Part shown: positions 1-8,908 of the stretch, in pieces | Layout: each line of letters opens with the position of its first letter | Numbering within the stretch: the stretch's first letter is position 1 | Assembly (NCBI GenBank): GCA_910584745.1 | Contig: CAJUDG010000009.1 | Location: 1-64,000 of the forward strand | Direction of reading: 5' to 3' | DNA from: an uncultured Eubacteriales bacterium | GTDB lineage: Bacteria > Bacillota > Clostridia > Oscillospirales > Acutalibacteraceae | Length of the DNA stretch: 64,000 nucleotides | Notes under the pieces: model-generated | The model's input: the letters and a program-made list of their open reading frames with translations, nothing else | Database searches by the model: none | Told to the model about the DNA's origin: nothing | Position numbers and translations under genes: made by a program

Positions 1-54
1 TCCTGTCCCTTTTTCTCTCTTTGACTTCCTTTAACTCTGCGTTTGGACACTCCC
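1..54 (+). mobile_element. Right end of an IS1-family element (partial copy)
   Basis: The first 54 bases resemble the last bases of the complete IS1-family element at 41088-41949. Both share the stretch tcctttaact and end in GTTTGGACACTCCC, which is the right terminal inverted repeat of that element. The two copies differ at several internal positions, so this is a diverged relative and not an identical copy. The transposase genes lie to the left, outside the window. No target duplication can be checked because the other end is not visible. Confidence 0.75.
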
Positions 55-70
55 CTTTGCGTCATGCAGC

Positions 71-99
71 TTGACTTTACGCGAAAAAGAGGCTATACT
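71..99 (+). promoter_or_regulatory. Sigma-A promoter of the Nudix gene
   Basis: TTGACT at 71-76 and TATACT at 94-99 are separated by 17 bases. It lies 35 bases before the Nudix start codon and just inside the end of the neighbouring insertion element. Confidence 0.7.
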
Positions 100-133
100 A
101 TATATTATATAATACAGAACGCAGGGAGAAAGA

Positions 134-595
134 ATGGGATATATTTCAGAGCTTAGAAAATTCGTAGGGCACAGGCCCATTATGGTGACCGCCGCTATGT
201 GCATCCTTTTTGATGAGGATAAGGGGCTTTTGATGGAGGAGCGTAGCGATAACGGGATGTGGTGCGTGCCTGGCGGTGCTATTGAACTGGGGGAAGCCCT
301 TGAGCAGGCATTGGCCCGGGAGGTGAGAGAGGAGACCTCTCTGAAAATCAGCAGCCCACAGCTTTTTGACGTGCAGGCAAGCGTGCACATGGTTTATCCC
401 AATCAAGACGAAGTGTATTACACAGATGTAGTTTACATCGTGGAAAACTTTACCGGTGAACCAAAGCCTGACGCGGAGAGCACAGAGCTTCGATGGTTCA
501 GAATCGACGAACTACCGGAAAGTATCATGCCCACTCAGATTGGATATATCAAGAGATTTATCAGTGAGAGGAAGGGCGCTGCGGACGGGATTTGA
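134..595 (+). CDS. Nudix hydrolase
   Basis: A 153-residue protein of the Nudix superfamily, which hydrolyses nucleoside diphosphates linked to another group. The Nudix box is plain: a glycine pair, then five residues, E, then seven residues and REVREET, at about residues 47-69. That glutamate cluster binds the catalytic metal. The length fits a single-domain member. The ATG is preceded by GGGAGA at good spacing and by a near-consensus promoter. The exact substrate (for example 8-oxo-dGTP, ADP-ribose or another nucleotide) cannot be read from the sequence. It is probably transcribed alone, because a separate promoter starts at its stop codon. Confidence 0.9.
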   Translation: MGYISELRKFVGHRPIMVTAAMCILFDEDKGLLMEERSDNGMWCVPGGAIELGEALEQALAREVREETSLKISSPQLFDVQASVHMVYPNQDEVYYTDVVYIVENFTGEPKPDAESTELRWFRIDELPESIMPTQIGYIKRFISERKGAADGI

Positions 596-620
596 CATCC
601 GCCCTATTCTGCGCTATTAT
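592..620 (+). promoter_or_regulatory. Promoter of the MATE leader
   Basis: TTGACA at 592-597 and TATTAT at 615-620 have a 17-base spacer. The -35 box overlaps the Nudix stop codon. The transcript would begin near 628 and carry about 100 bases of leader, including the terminator hairpin, before the MATE start. Confidence 0.6.
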
Positions 621-660
621 AATACTGTACATCGGAGGACAAACGCTAACAGGAAACGTA

Positions 661-714
661 AGGTCCGGATAAGATGACAGGCTGGAACGCCTGCTCCTTA
701 TCCGGACCTTTTTT
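661..714 (+). terminator. Leader terminator or attenuator before the MATE remnant
   Basis: A 13-base perfect stem (aggtccggataag at 661-673 with its complement at 697-709) encloses a smaller caggc/gcctg hairpin and is followed by a run of six T. It sits between a good promoter and the Shine-Dalgarno of the MATE remnant, so it may have acted as an attenuator of that gene rather than as the Nudix terminator. No known riboswitch class was recognised. Confidence 0.7.
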
Positions 715-728
715 GATAGGAGGAAAAT

Positions 729-1317
729 TTGACGAGAAAAGAGATGCCGTTTGTGTGGGGGCCATCCTTTCGCCGCTGCTGAGGTTCACGGAGCCTGTGC
801 TGCTGGCGCTATTTCCGCAATCAATGTACAGCACGGCGGACCTGCTGGTGATGAGACAATTCGGCTCTCCGGCAGCCAGGCGATGATGACCGTGACCTCC
901 ATTATTACTGGGTTATCCATGGGCGCCACTGTCCTTCTAGGGCAGAAGCTGGATCAGGGATGCCGGGATGAGACCGGGGATTTGCCTTCGGTGGGAGCTT
1001 TCTGTATGAGCGTTGCTGGCGCTGACATCGCTATTGTTGCCGCCCAGGGCCATCAGCTGAGCGTGTCCTTCCTGGCCATCACAGTCGTCAACAGCCTGGA
1101 AGTGGTGGCCTCGGCGGGGGTTGGCGTTGCAGAGCGGCTATTCGGCGCGAGGCAAAAAGAGAGGGCCAGACGCTCCCTGCTTTACGGTATCGGTTCGTCG
1201 TTCTGCTTCGCAGGCTATTTCAATGGCTGCGACAAGATCACCTTTGTCATGATCCAGGGTGTCATCAGGGCCTTCTGCATATGCATACCGGTCTCCCTCG
1301 CCATGAGCCGCTTGTAG
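729..1317 (+). pseudogene. MATE-family efflux transporter, decayed
   Basis: Pieces of a MATE-family drug/sodium antiporter are visible in more than one frame. From a TTG start behind AGGAGG the first part reads like a MATE N-terminus (LLRFTEPVLLALF, VMRQFGSPAA) but is out of frame. After about 850 another frame gives VTSIITGLSMGATVLLGQK, and later VVNSLEVVASAGVGVAE and a C-terminal part GYFNGCDKITFVMIQG. Family members are about 450 residues; here under 200 remain, so there are frameshifts and large internal deletions. The 3' end abuts the convergent DUF5107 gene. Its promoter and leader hairpin are still intact, which suggests recent decay. Confidence 0.8.
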
Positions 1318-1385
1318 CCCATATCCCTGCTCCTGGTGGCGTGTTGTCCCTGGGACACTGCCTACTCCTGTCAAGAGAGACCGTG

Positions 1386-4300
1386 TCACCCCAGCTGGCT
1401 CAGCCCCTTGAGCCCCAGGTCTCTCATTCTCGTACAATAGTCGTCGCTGCGTTTCTTAATATCATCCTGATAGACCTCTAGCTCCGGCATGGACACAGCG
1501 AAAAAGTCATACCCAACCTTATCAAAAATATGCCTCTCGCCAAAGATTATTAGCTGGTGAAATGATTTCTTCGCCTGTGCCTCCATACCAAGGGCTAGAT
1601 AAGCCAGCCCCTGATAGTAAATATAATCCGACGGCTGGTCGTTATAGTACCGCACCGGTTCGGGTATCTGCGATCCCTCAGTAGCCTTAGTGAAATACTC
1701 AACGGCTTCCTCCTCTCGATGGAGCCCCCGGCAGGCAAGGCCCATCACATAGTAGGCGCGGTTGTCCGGCACATTCTCAAGCTTCCCCTCGCCCAGGTTG
1801 CCCGGGTACGACAGGGTTCGCTCCGCGTACCTAAACGCCCGCTCCAGGGCCTCCGGGCTGCCGTCGTCCAGCTCACGCTGGGCAAGCCCGAACAGCGCCT
1901 CCTTATACTCCCCGGCGACCTTGCCCTCGCCGCCCTCCCAGACGTGGAAGGTGTAGCTCTCCAAACGCTCCAGGGCCTCCTCATACCGCCCAACAGCGTT
2001 CAAAAGCGATACAAAGCTCAGCATCAGAGCATAGCGGTCGGGGAGCAGCTCCCTATGCTTCTCCAGGGCCGCAAGCCTCTCGGCGGCGGGCACATCTAAG
2101 CGCTTCCAGAGCTGGTCTTGCTCCAAAAGGAACCGGCTGTTGCCCGGCTCCAGGCGGCAGGCCTCGGCGATCTCCCCGGCGGCAAGTCTCCTGTCACCGT
2201 GGTTGTAGTAGGCGATGGACAGGCACCTGTGGGCCGGGGCTAGCCCCGGATTCTGGGCGACGGCAGCCCGCCAATGGCTGACAGCGTCCTCATACTGCTT
2301 CTTGTCATAATATAACTCGCCCAGGTAGTAGTGGGCCATGGGTGCGCTCTCCAAAAGCTCGACGGCATAGTCCAGGATAAGCCGCTCCTCCACTCGGTTG
2401 GGGAAGCAGAGGTCCGGGGACAGGGACTCCCCAAGCCTGGCCTTTTCAAGTGCGAGCTCCCTGTTACCCATGCGCCCATAGGCGTAGGCCAGGCCGTAAT
2501 ACTTCATGGGGCTCCCCTCCGGGCAGCGCTCCAGCACCTCGGCCATGTCCTCATAGAACCCAAAGCCCATCAGCTCCACGGCCAGATTGAGATAGTTTTC
2601 AACTCTGCCGCCCATGGCCCTCTCAAGCTCAGCGGCGCTTGCCGCCCGATACAGCACGCCGAAATACAGCGGGTCTATCTCCAGGGACTCCCTGAGAAGC
2701 GCCTCAAGCTCCCTTTCACGCCCCGGCAGCTTCGCCAGTACCCCAGCCCTCAGTGCCCGGGCCTTCATGTTGTGCCATCCCCGGTGCAGGCTCTCCAGGG
2801 TGAACTCAAGAGCGCTCGCAAGCTCGCCCCTCTTTGCGCATATACACGCCAGATGGTAGTAGGCCGTGCCAGCCGTCTCTCCGCTCCAGGTGGCCTTGAA
2901 TAGGGCGTCGTAGGCCTTGTCCAGCTCCCCCAGAAGCTCATTGGCTACTCCCAGGTTGAAGTAGGCCTCGCCGCTGTAGGGGTTGGGGTTGCGCCAAGTC
3001 TGCTTCTCTATGGCCGCCTGGAAATAGGGAATACTCTCCGCTATCTTCGCGTTTCTCAACAGGAGCAGTCCATATGCGTTGTTCAGCCTAATGTCCGTTG
3101 GGTCCCGGCGCAGGCCCTCTAAGTAGTAGTCGGCAGGTGAAAATGTGGCGTGGCGGTACTGCTCCAGGTGCTGTCCGGCGAGGTAGAGCTCCTCCAGCGA
3201 GCCTATCTTACCCGGCTCTGGCAGGGCCTGTGCGGGCTCTGGAATTGGCCGGTTCTCCTTTTTGTACTCCTTATATTCGCACAAAACGTGCCCATTTGCA
3301 TCGTGAACCGTCACTTTATAGTCGTGTAAGCCCTCAATTTTGTCCTCAAACGCGCTCTCCGGGGAGAGGTCAACCGTCTGACGGTAGACTTCACTGCCTC
3401 CAGCGGTGGCAACGATAGTCGCGCCCTTATACACTCCACTGGCGTATACCCGGAGCGTTGCGCCTTCCACGCCCAGCACCACGTCTTTCGTAGCGTTAGC
3501 CACTCTGCCCACGGCTTTGTATGGCATGAAATACTGCACAAAGTTCTTCTCCTCCTGGGGCCGGAGCCACGTGAAGTCGGGCTGATTGTCGCAGTACACG
3601 CCGGTCATCAGCTCGATATAGGGGCCGTCCTCGTCAGTGAGGTTTTTGTCCCAGATCTTGCCGAAGTCCCCACAGCCCCAGGTCCACTGCTTTTTGCCCG
3701 GGCTTACATGGTGGTCGGCCACGTGCAGGAGGCCTGCGCCCCGGTCCTCGTCGTAGTTGCCCACAAAATCAAAATCTGAGTGCGCCGCCATGTAGGATGT
3801 GGGCACTTTGATATTTTTGTACCGGGAGATGTCCACTCCGGCAGAATAGTCGGCCTTGTAATACTCCCCGGTGGCGATGGGGAAGGTGGAGACCGCGCGC
3901 TTGCCGTGGTCCATGACGGCGTTCACGTCCGGGGGGAACACCGAGAAGGTATGCTCGTTCACGGCCACTGCGGGGTTCGCCCACCAGAGAAAGGTCTGGG
4001 GCTGGTCGGTGGGGTTAAAGAGTTTGCCTTTTATCTCGATGTATGCCCTGCCGGGATAGAGGGTGATGGAAGCGTTTCCCTTTGTGCCGTTGATGCGGTC
4101 GGTCTCGCCCACGGTCACGGTGGCCGAGCCGTCCGGGTGCTCCGTCAGGGAGTAATCCACCGGCATAAACGTGCTGGGCCTATGATGCTGGGGCCAGTTG
4201 AACTCAATGCCTCCCGACACCCATGGCCCTGCCAGTCCCACCAGCGCGGGCTTTATCACGTGGTTATAGTACACGAAATCGTAGCCATTGGTCTTGTCGT

Positions 4301-4550
4301 AGGCCCGCTGTATTCTGCCGCCCAGTTCTGGGAGAACCATCACGTAGAGGTATTCGTTCTCTAAAATAACGGCTTTATAGTCTGCGTCTACTTTCTCGTC
4401 GCTGAGCCTCTCGCAGATGGGCACAGGGTAGACCTTGCCTGTGCTGCCCTGATAGGCCCGCTTCTCGATGAAGATGGGATTTTTTTCGTATTCCCCGGTG
4501 GGGTAAGTGGGGATGGTAACAGTTTTTTCGTATGCGATTACTTTGCTCAT
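1386..4550 (-). CDS. DUF5107 protein with TPR repeats
   Basis: A 1054-residue protein without signal peptide. Residues about 1-400 form a DUF5107 domain, recognisable by the motif LENEYLYVMVLPELGGRI and by the following WVSGGIEFNWP block. The rest consists of helical tetratricopeptide-like repeats (for example AYFNLGVANELLGELDKAY and PMAHYYLGELYYDKKQYED). DUF5107 looks like a beta-sandwich of the galactose-mutarotase type, so sugar binding or glycan processing is likely, but the reaction is not established here. It follows the GH35 gene by 15 bases with a good AAGGAG site and is the last gene of the leftward operon. A shorter paralog lies at 6905-8830. Confidence 0.85.
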   Translation of the reverse strand: MSKVIAYEKTVTIPTYPTGEYEKNPIFIEKRAYQGSTGKVYPVPICERLSDEKVDADYKAVILENEYLYVMVLPELGGRIQRAYDKTNGYDFVYYNHVIKPALVGLAGPWVSGGIEFNWPQHHRPSTFMPVDYSLTEHPDGSATVTVGETDRINGTKGNASITLYPGRAYIEIKGKLFNPTDQPQTFLWWANPAVAVNEHTFSVFPPDVNAVMDHGKRAVSTFPIATGEYYKADYSAGVDISRYKNIKVPTSYMAAHSDFDFVGNYDEDRGAGLLHVADHHVSPGKKQWTWGCGDFGKIWDKNLTDEDGPYIELMTGVYCDNQPDFTWLRPQEEKNFVQYFMPYKAVGRVANATKDVVLGVEGATLRVYASGVYKGATIVATAGGSEVYRQTVDLSPESAFEDKIEGLHDYKVTVHDANGHVLCEYKEYKKENRPIPEPAQALPEPGKIGSLEELYLAGQHLEQYRHATFSPADYYLEGLRRDPTDIRLNNAYGLLLLRNAKIAESIPYFQAAIEKQTWRNPNPYSGEAYFNLGVANELLGELDKAYDALFKATWSGETAGTAYYHLACICAKRGELASALEFTLESLHRGWHNMKARALRAGVLAKLPGRERELEALLRESLEIDPLYFGVLYRAASAAELERAMGGRVENYLNLAVELMGFGFYEDMAEVLERCPEGSPMKYYGLAYAYGRMGNRELALEKARLGESLSPDLCFPNRVEERLILDYAVELLESAPMAHYYLGELYYDKKQYEDAVSHWRAAVAQNPGLAPAHRCLSIAYYNHGDRRLAAGEIAEACRLEPGNSRFLLEQDQLWKRLDVPAAERLAALEKHRELLPDRYALMLSFVSLLNAVGRYEEALERLESYTFHVWEGGEGKVAGEYKEALFGLAQRELDDGSPEALERAFRYAERTLSYPGNLGEGKLENVPDNRAYYVMGLACRGLHREEEAVEYFTKATEGSQIPEPVRYYNDQPSDYIYYQGLAYLALGMEAQAKKSFHQLIIFGERHIFDKVGYDFFAVSMPELEVYQDDIKKRSDDYCTRMRDLGLKGLSQLG

Positions 4551-4565
4551 GAGAGGCGCTCCTTT

Positions 4566-6812
4566 TTATAGTTGTATCTCATAGACCGGTTTCACTCGGA
4601 CGCTTATAAGCTCCGCCAAAGAGGACTCCACGGTCTCATTTCTAGCTGCCATGGCGGATTCCACATTTACCGACGCTCCTTTGCGTAAGGGGGATATCTT
4701 CAGCACAAGGGGCTGCTCCAGATCCTGGCGGTGCTCCAGAAGACCTATCTCCCAGGTGTCGCCGTTTGAGAAGTTGTCGCTGATCATCACATTGTTCAGG
4801 AACAGCTGGCCGATGTCACCCAGGTAGTCAATTTGAAGCCGGGCGTCTTTCAACCCCTCAAGAGGATTTTCCGGCAGACAGATCCTATAGTGCTGATCCG
4901 ACTGCGGGCATACCACCACGGGCACCGCCAGTTCCCTGATGTTCACGTCATAGGCTCCAAATACACTTTCAAACCTTTCCACTGGCTTTGCGGTGTCAGA
5001 TTGAGAGAGCAGATCTTTTGGGTAGGTGAGCACCGTATTATTGGCGCTGAGGGTCTCCAGCCTGAGCCCTCCGAACTCATCCTCCAGAAGCGCCTCGTCT
5101 GTAAACAGGAGTGCGCCGTTTCTTAGCAGATAGAGGGAATTGGCAAGCTCCCGGCTGATAAGGAGGATATCGATCTCTTTGCCGTCCTTCTTCACTGTGA
5201 GCATACCGGGCTTGCTCTGCCAGCTTCCTTCTACGATGGCGGTTTCCTCGAATTTGAAATCGGCGGTCATGCCATCGGGCACAAGGAACACGTATGTTAC
5301 CCGGCCGTCTATCACTGTGCGCAGCACCGGCTGGGCCGTGGCCTGCCTGAGGGTGATGCCGTCCAGAGTGAGGTTAAATGGCAGTATGGCGTTTTCCTCC
5401 GGGGCAAGAGATACATCAAACTCATATTCCCCGGCTTTTGTCTTTATTACAACCTTCTCGTCCTTTCGCTCCGTCAAGGTAAGGTGATCCTGGAAGTTGT
5501 TGAGGAACAGGAACCCACCGTTGCCGTCCGTGCGCACGGCAAAACGCAGGGGTTCAGTATCCCTGGGATCGATCTCCGAAGCGCCATTTGGCAGAACGGT
5601 TTCCATAGGGGCCAGTATCCCGGCGAAGGTCTGGGTGAATAGATGGAGTGCCTTCAGCCGCTTGTAGGATTCCCGTACCTGGCCAAACTCGCCAAGAGCC
5701 GCCTGATAGTCGTAGGAGAGCTTTGGGACCTGGGCCTCGTTCATGTAAGTGCCCAGCTTGCCGATTGGGTTGGTGCCGCCGTGGAACATGTAGTAGCCTA
5801 AGAAGTTGCAGCCCGAGGCAAGCTTTATGTTGGCAAGGGCATCCACGCTCTTACAGGGGTACACGAAGCGGTAATAGTAGCAGCACTGCATACCCGCGCC
5901 CATCTCACAGCAGGCGTAGGGCCTTGAGGAGGGCTTATACTCCGGAGTAAAGTCGTCAGCCCATTTCGCACCGTCGTGGTGGTAGTCCTCATAGATAAAT
6001 TCCTCGGTGGCTGGGTGCTCGCCCCGCTGGTGGTAAAAGAGCCACGGACGGTAGGCGTAGCCGCCCCAAAGGGGCAGTATCCTCTCAGAATAGGCGGCGC
6101 CGCCCCAGGCTGTGCCGGTGAAGAAGGCAGGGGTAAGACCGCAGTCTAGGGCTATCTCCCGAAGGGCGAGCAAATACTTTTCCCCGTCCTTTCCGTGGGG
6201 TATCCATTCGTTGGATATGCCGGTGGTCATCTCCCATATGGCAGAGCTGTGCATGTACTCGTTGTCAAGCTGTACGCCGATTATGGGCCCGCCATCCTTG
6301 TAAAAGAGCCCACGCACCTGCCGGCCTATCTGCTTATAGAGCCGCTTTGTGCAGGCGAGAAAGCCCTCGTCCAGGCTGCGCACCTCGAAGGGTTTGCTGT
6401 AGAGCCAGTCGGGCAGTCCGCCATTTCTCGCCTCGCCGTGGTCGAATGGGCCCACCCGGAGGATGACGTATAGCCCGTGCCTCTGGCAGAGAGATACGAA
6501 GTGCCGCAGATCCCGCCGTCCGGTGAAGTCGAAGCAGCCCTCCCCCTCCTCGATGTGGTTCCAAAAGAGATATGTGGATACGATGTTCACGCCGCCAAGA
6601 CGCATTTTAACCAGCTCGTCCTCCCAGCGCTCCGGGTCCATGCGGCTGTAGTGGAACTCGCCGGAGATGGCGAACCATGGGGCTCCAGACTTTTCTATGT
6701 AGTAGCTGTTTATTTCAAGTTTTTCGCCGGATTTTGACGTGCCGGTGAAGTCCCCGCCAAGGGCGTATATGGGGTGAGAGGTATAGTGGGTCAAATCAAG
6801 ATCGTAGCGCAT
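4566..6812 (-). CDS. Glycoside hydrolase family 35, beta-galactosidase-like
   Basis: A GH35 TIM-barrel enzyme that would remove terminal beta-galactose from oligosaccharides. From the chosen start it has 748 residues. The family landmarks are present: GEFHYSRMDPERWED, STYLFWNHIEEGEG, RVGPFDHGEARNGGLPDWL. The acid/base glutamate is in QLDNEY (about residue 185) and the nucleophile in ACCEMGAG (about residue 303). The C-terminal part is beta-rich. I chose the ATG at 6812 because GGGAGG precedes it and the paralog at 16691-18955 starts at the equivalent residue; an upstream TTG at 6887 has no ribosome site. No signal peptide, so cytoplasmic. Confidence 0.9.
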   Translation of the reverse strand: MRYDLDLTHYTSHPIYALGGDFTGTSKSGEKLEINSYYIEKSGAPWFAISGEFHYSRMDPERWEDELVKMRLGGVNIVSTYLFWNHIEEGEGCFDFTGRRDLRHFVSLCQRHGLYVILRVGPFDHGEARNGGLPDWLYSKPFEVRSLDEGFLACTKRLYKQIGRQVRGLFYKDGGPIIGVQLDNEYMHSSAIWEMTTGISNEWIPHGKDGEKYLLALREIALDCGLTPAFFTGTAWGGAAYSERILPLWGGYAYRPWLFYHQRGEHPATEEFIYEDYHHDGAKWADDFTPEYKPSSRPYACCEMGAGMQCCYYYRFVYPCKSVDALANIKLASGCNFLGYYMFHGGTNPIGKLGTYMNEAQVPKLSYDYQAALGEFGQVRESYKRLKALHLFTQTFAGILAPMETVLPNGASEIDPRDTEPLRFAVRTDGNGGFLFLNNFQDHLTLTERKDEKVVIKTKAGEYEFDVSLAPEENAILPFNLTLDGITLRQATAQPVLRTVIDGRVTYVFLVPDGMTADFKFEETAIVEGSWQSKPGMLTVKKDGKEIDILLISRELANSLYLLRNGALLFTDEALLEDEFGGLRLETLSANNTVLTYPKDLLSQSDTAKPVERFESVFGAYDVNIRELAVPVVVCPQSDQHYRICLPENPLEGLKDARLQIDYLGDIGQLFLNNVMISDNFSNGDTWEIGLLEHRQDLEQPLVLKISPLRKGASVNVESAMAARNETVESSLAELISVRVKPVYEIQL

Positions 6813-6904
6813 GGATGTTATGGCCTCCCGATATATTATTTGCTCAAGTTCTGGAGAGAGTGTACACCATTTTTCCCTGCTTTGCAAGAATATTTCTTGC
6901 TTGG

Positions 6905-8830
6905 CTATTGAGAAAAATTGCTCTCAAAGCTTCCCATTTCGGTATGTAAATCCCGCAGGGGATCTGTGCCCTCCTTTATGTCGTCCAGCATGAAATAGGC
7001 GCGTGGCTTGAAGGCCGCTTTGGCTTGCGCAGTCTTTCCGGTCCGGTGCAGCGCCAGGCAGTAATAGTAACTAAGCCGGTCGTTCCCCTGGATATCACGG
7101 GGCAGCTTTTTATAGGCCAAAATTATCTCCTCATAGCCGCCCCCAAGAGCCAGGAGCCTAAGCCCTTCCTTGGCGTATGACAGGTCGCCGCCGCGCAGCT
7201 TTAGTCCCCGCCCCATAAAGAGGTTGGCCAGCGCATTGTCCCCAGTCATCAGGTAAAGAGAGGCAAGTGCGTGACAGATCCAGGGGTTTTCGGAGAGCTT
7301 CACCGCGCGCAGTAGCAGCTTTTCTGCTTTCACAAGCTTCTCCTTCCAGACACAGTAGACGCCCATCTGGTAAAAAGCGTACCAGTTATCTTTGTCGGCG
7401 CTCTGGGAGCTCTGCTCCAGGCGCTTAAACAGGAGCCGGTCGCAGATAAAATCCAGAGGTTTTTCACTGGGGCAGACCTCCGGCAGATGTCCCTCGTCCA
7501 GATACCGAATCCAGAAGTCTACAGCTTTATTCCCTCCAGGATATTCCAGGTGGGAGGAGAGGGGCTTTTCGTCCTGCTCGTTTCTCAACCTGCCGCAGAG
7601 ACGTCCGTAGCCCTGACCATCAAAGACCAGCTTTCCCTTCTGCTTCGTAAAGGCGTGGGGTTCCTCAAGGCGGGAAAAGGATGTGCCGCAAAGGTTCCGC
7701 ACAAGGCTTGTAAGTTTTTCTTCCAGCAGCTCATAAGGCTGCCGAACGCAGGCGGGCTCCACGTCTATGGTTGTAAAGATTTCAGACCACTCCCAGCTGG
7801 TATTTGGGGCCATGGGGATACACCCATACTGCGTTTTCCCAAGACCGCCCTGCAGCTCTATGTAGGGCCCGGCATTTTCCGTCAGGAACCGCTGCCATCG
7901 TTTTGCGTTTTCATCGTGTCCCCAGGAAAAGAGCTTATGGCTACGCATCCTCTCTGAGGCTATGTGCAAAAAACCATATCCGTCTCTGGCAAGGTTCGCA
8001 ATGTAGCTGGGATTGCCTCTCTCCTGGTCAAAAAAGTAGTCTATCATCTCGTCCGTGTTTTCGTAGAAACTTATATCTTTTCCGTTCACTATGGGTATTG
8101 AGGTCTTGACCACATCCTGCCCGCCGCTGGCATAGGCCTCCTTCGCCGGCACAACCAGCCTCCCGTCGGGATATTCCGGCACGGCGATAGTGCTCCACCA
8201 GTACATGGGAACCACATTTTTCCCACTGTTCGAAATGCGCATCCGGCACTGCAGAGAGGACGTCCGGCCATCCAGCCAGAAATCCATCTGATACTCCACC
8301 CCGCGAACCCTCTCATAATCGTACATTCTAAGAATCGGAGTCCCATCATCCGCGGTGAGCTCGGCCGCATAGATTGGTGCGGTAGTAAAAGGCGAATGGC
8401 CTATCATGGATATGTTCCACTCCGCACCGCCACTGAACCATGCGTTGCGCAAGGCAAGGTTGCTAAAGCGCAACACATCGTTTGTGTAGATAATATCACG
8501 GTTCCTTTTTTTGTCTCGGAGACTCCAAAGCCGCCCACCCAGCTCCGGAAGAAATACGGCGCGCATGGCTTCGTTCTCTAAAATCGCGGCCTTATACCGG
8601 ACGGGCTCCAGCTTTCTTCCATAGGCATTGAACTGCGTATATGGATAAGCGCTGCGCAGCGCGCCGTAGCCCTCGTAGATTTCCTGTTCGTCGTCTAGGA
8701 AGAAGCGGTTCTTGTTCTGAAAATTGCCGCTGCCAACCAGGTCGGGCACTCCGGCCGGTTCCGGCAGAGGGCTGCCCATTATTTCTATATAGTCAAATGT
8801 CAGTTTGCTTTTAATATATATCCCTCCCAA
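6905..8830 (-). CDS. DUF5107 protein with C-terminal helical repeats
   Basis: Up to 641 residues. The DUF5107 region carries AILENEAMRAVFLPELGGRLWSL and FSGGAEWNISM; the last 150 residues are TPR-like helices (YAFYQMGVYCVWKEKLVKAE). It is a shorter paralog of the 1054-residue protein at 1386-4550 and lies directly upstream of the GH35 gene. The start is uncertain. The frame opens with TTG at 8830 without a ribosome site, while a strong GGGAGGG lies inside the frame and points to an ATT codon at 8815; the first ATG is at 8779. Probable role: intracellular handling of the imported oligosaccharide (inference). Confidence 0.8.
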   Translation of the reverse strand: MGGIYIKSKLTFDYIEIMGSPLPEPAGVPDLVGSGNFQNKNRFFLDDEQEIYEGYGALRSAYPYTQFNAYGRKLEPVRYKAAILENEAMRAVFLPELGGRLWSLRDKKRNRDIIYTNDVLRFSNLALRNAWFSGGAEWNISMIGHSPFTTAPIYAAELTADDGTPILRMYDYERVRGVEYQMDFWLDGRTSSLQCRMRISNSGKNVVPMYWWSTIAVPEYPDGRLVVPAKEAYASGGQDVVKTSIPIVNGKDISFYENTDEMIDYFFDQERGNPSYIANLARDGYGFLHIASERMRSHKLFSWGHDENAKRWQRFLTENAGPYIELQGGLGKTQYGCIPMAPNTSWEWSEIFTTIDVEPACVRQPYELLEEKLTSLVRNLCGTSFSRLEEPHAFTKQKGKLVFDGQGYGRLCGRLRNEQDEKPLSSHLEYPGGNKAVDFWIRYLDEGHLPEVCPSEKPLDFICDRLLFKRLEQSSQSADKDNWYAFYQMGVYCVWKEKLVKAEKLLLRAVKLSENPWICHALASLYLMTGDNALANLFMGRGLKLRGGDLSYAKEGLRLLALGGGYEEIILAYKKLPRDIQGNDRLSYYYCLALHRTGKTAQAKAAFKPRAYFMLDDIKEGTDPLRDLHTEMGSFESNFSQ

Positions 8831-8846
8831 ACGGGTCTTGCAAAAC

Positions 8847-8877
8847 GGCAGCCTTTACAAAACATAAAGAGGCTGCC
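8847..8877 (-). other. Intercistronic hairpin between permease and DUF5107 genes
   Basis: A perfect 8-base stem (ggcagcct with aggctgcc, loop of 15) lies in the 78-base gap between lplC-type and DUF5107 genes. On the coding strand it is followed by only a short T run. It may stabilise the permease part of the message or cause partial termination. Confidence 0.5.
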
Positions 8878-8908
8878 ATTATGCGGACGGTAATATTGGA
8901 ATACTTTC

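Noticed and set aside
6812..6887. Upstream TTG start of the first GH35 gene (25 extra residues)
   Set aside because: No ribosome site precedes it and the second GH35 paralog begins at the later ATG.
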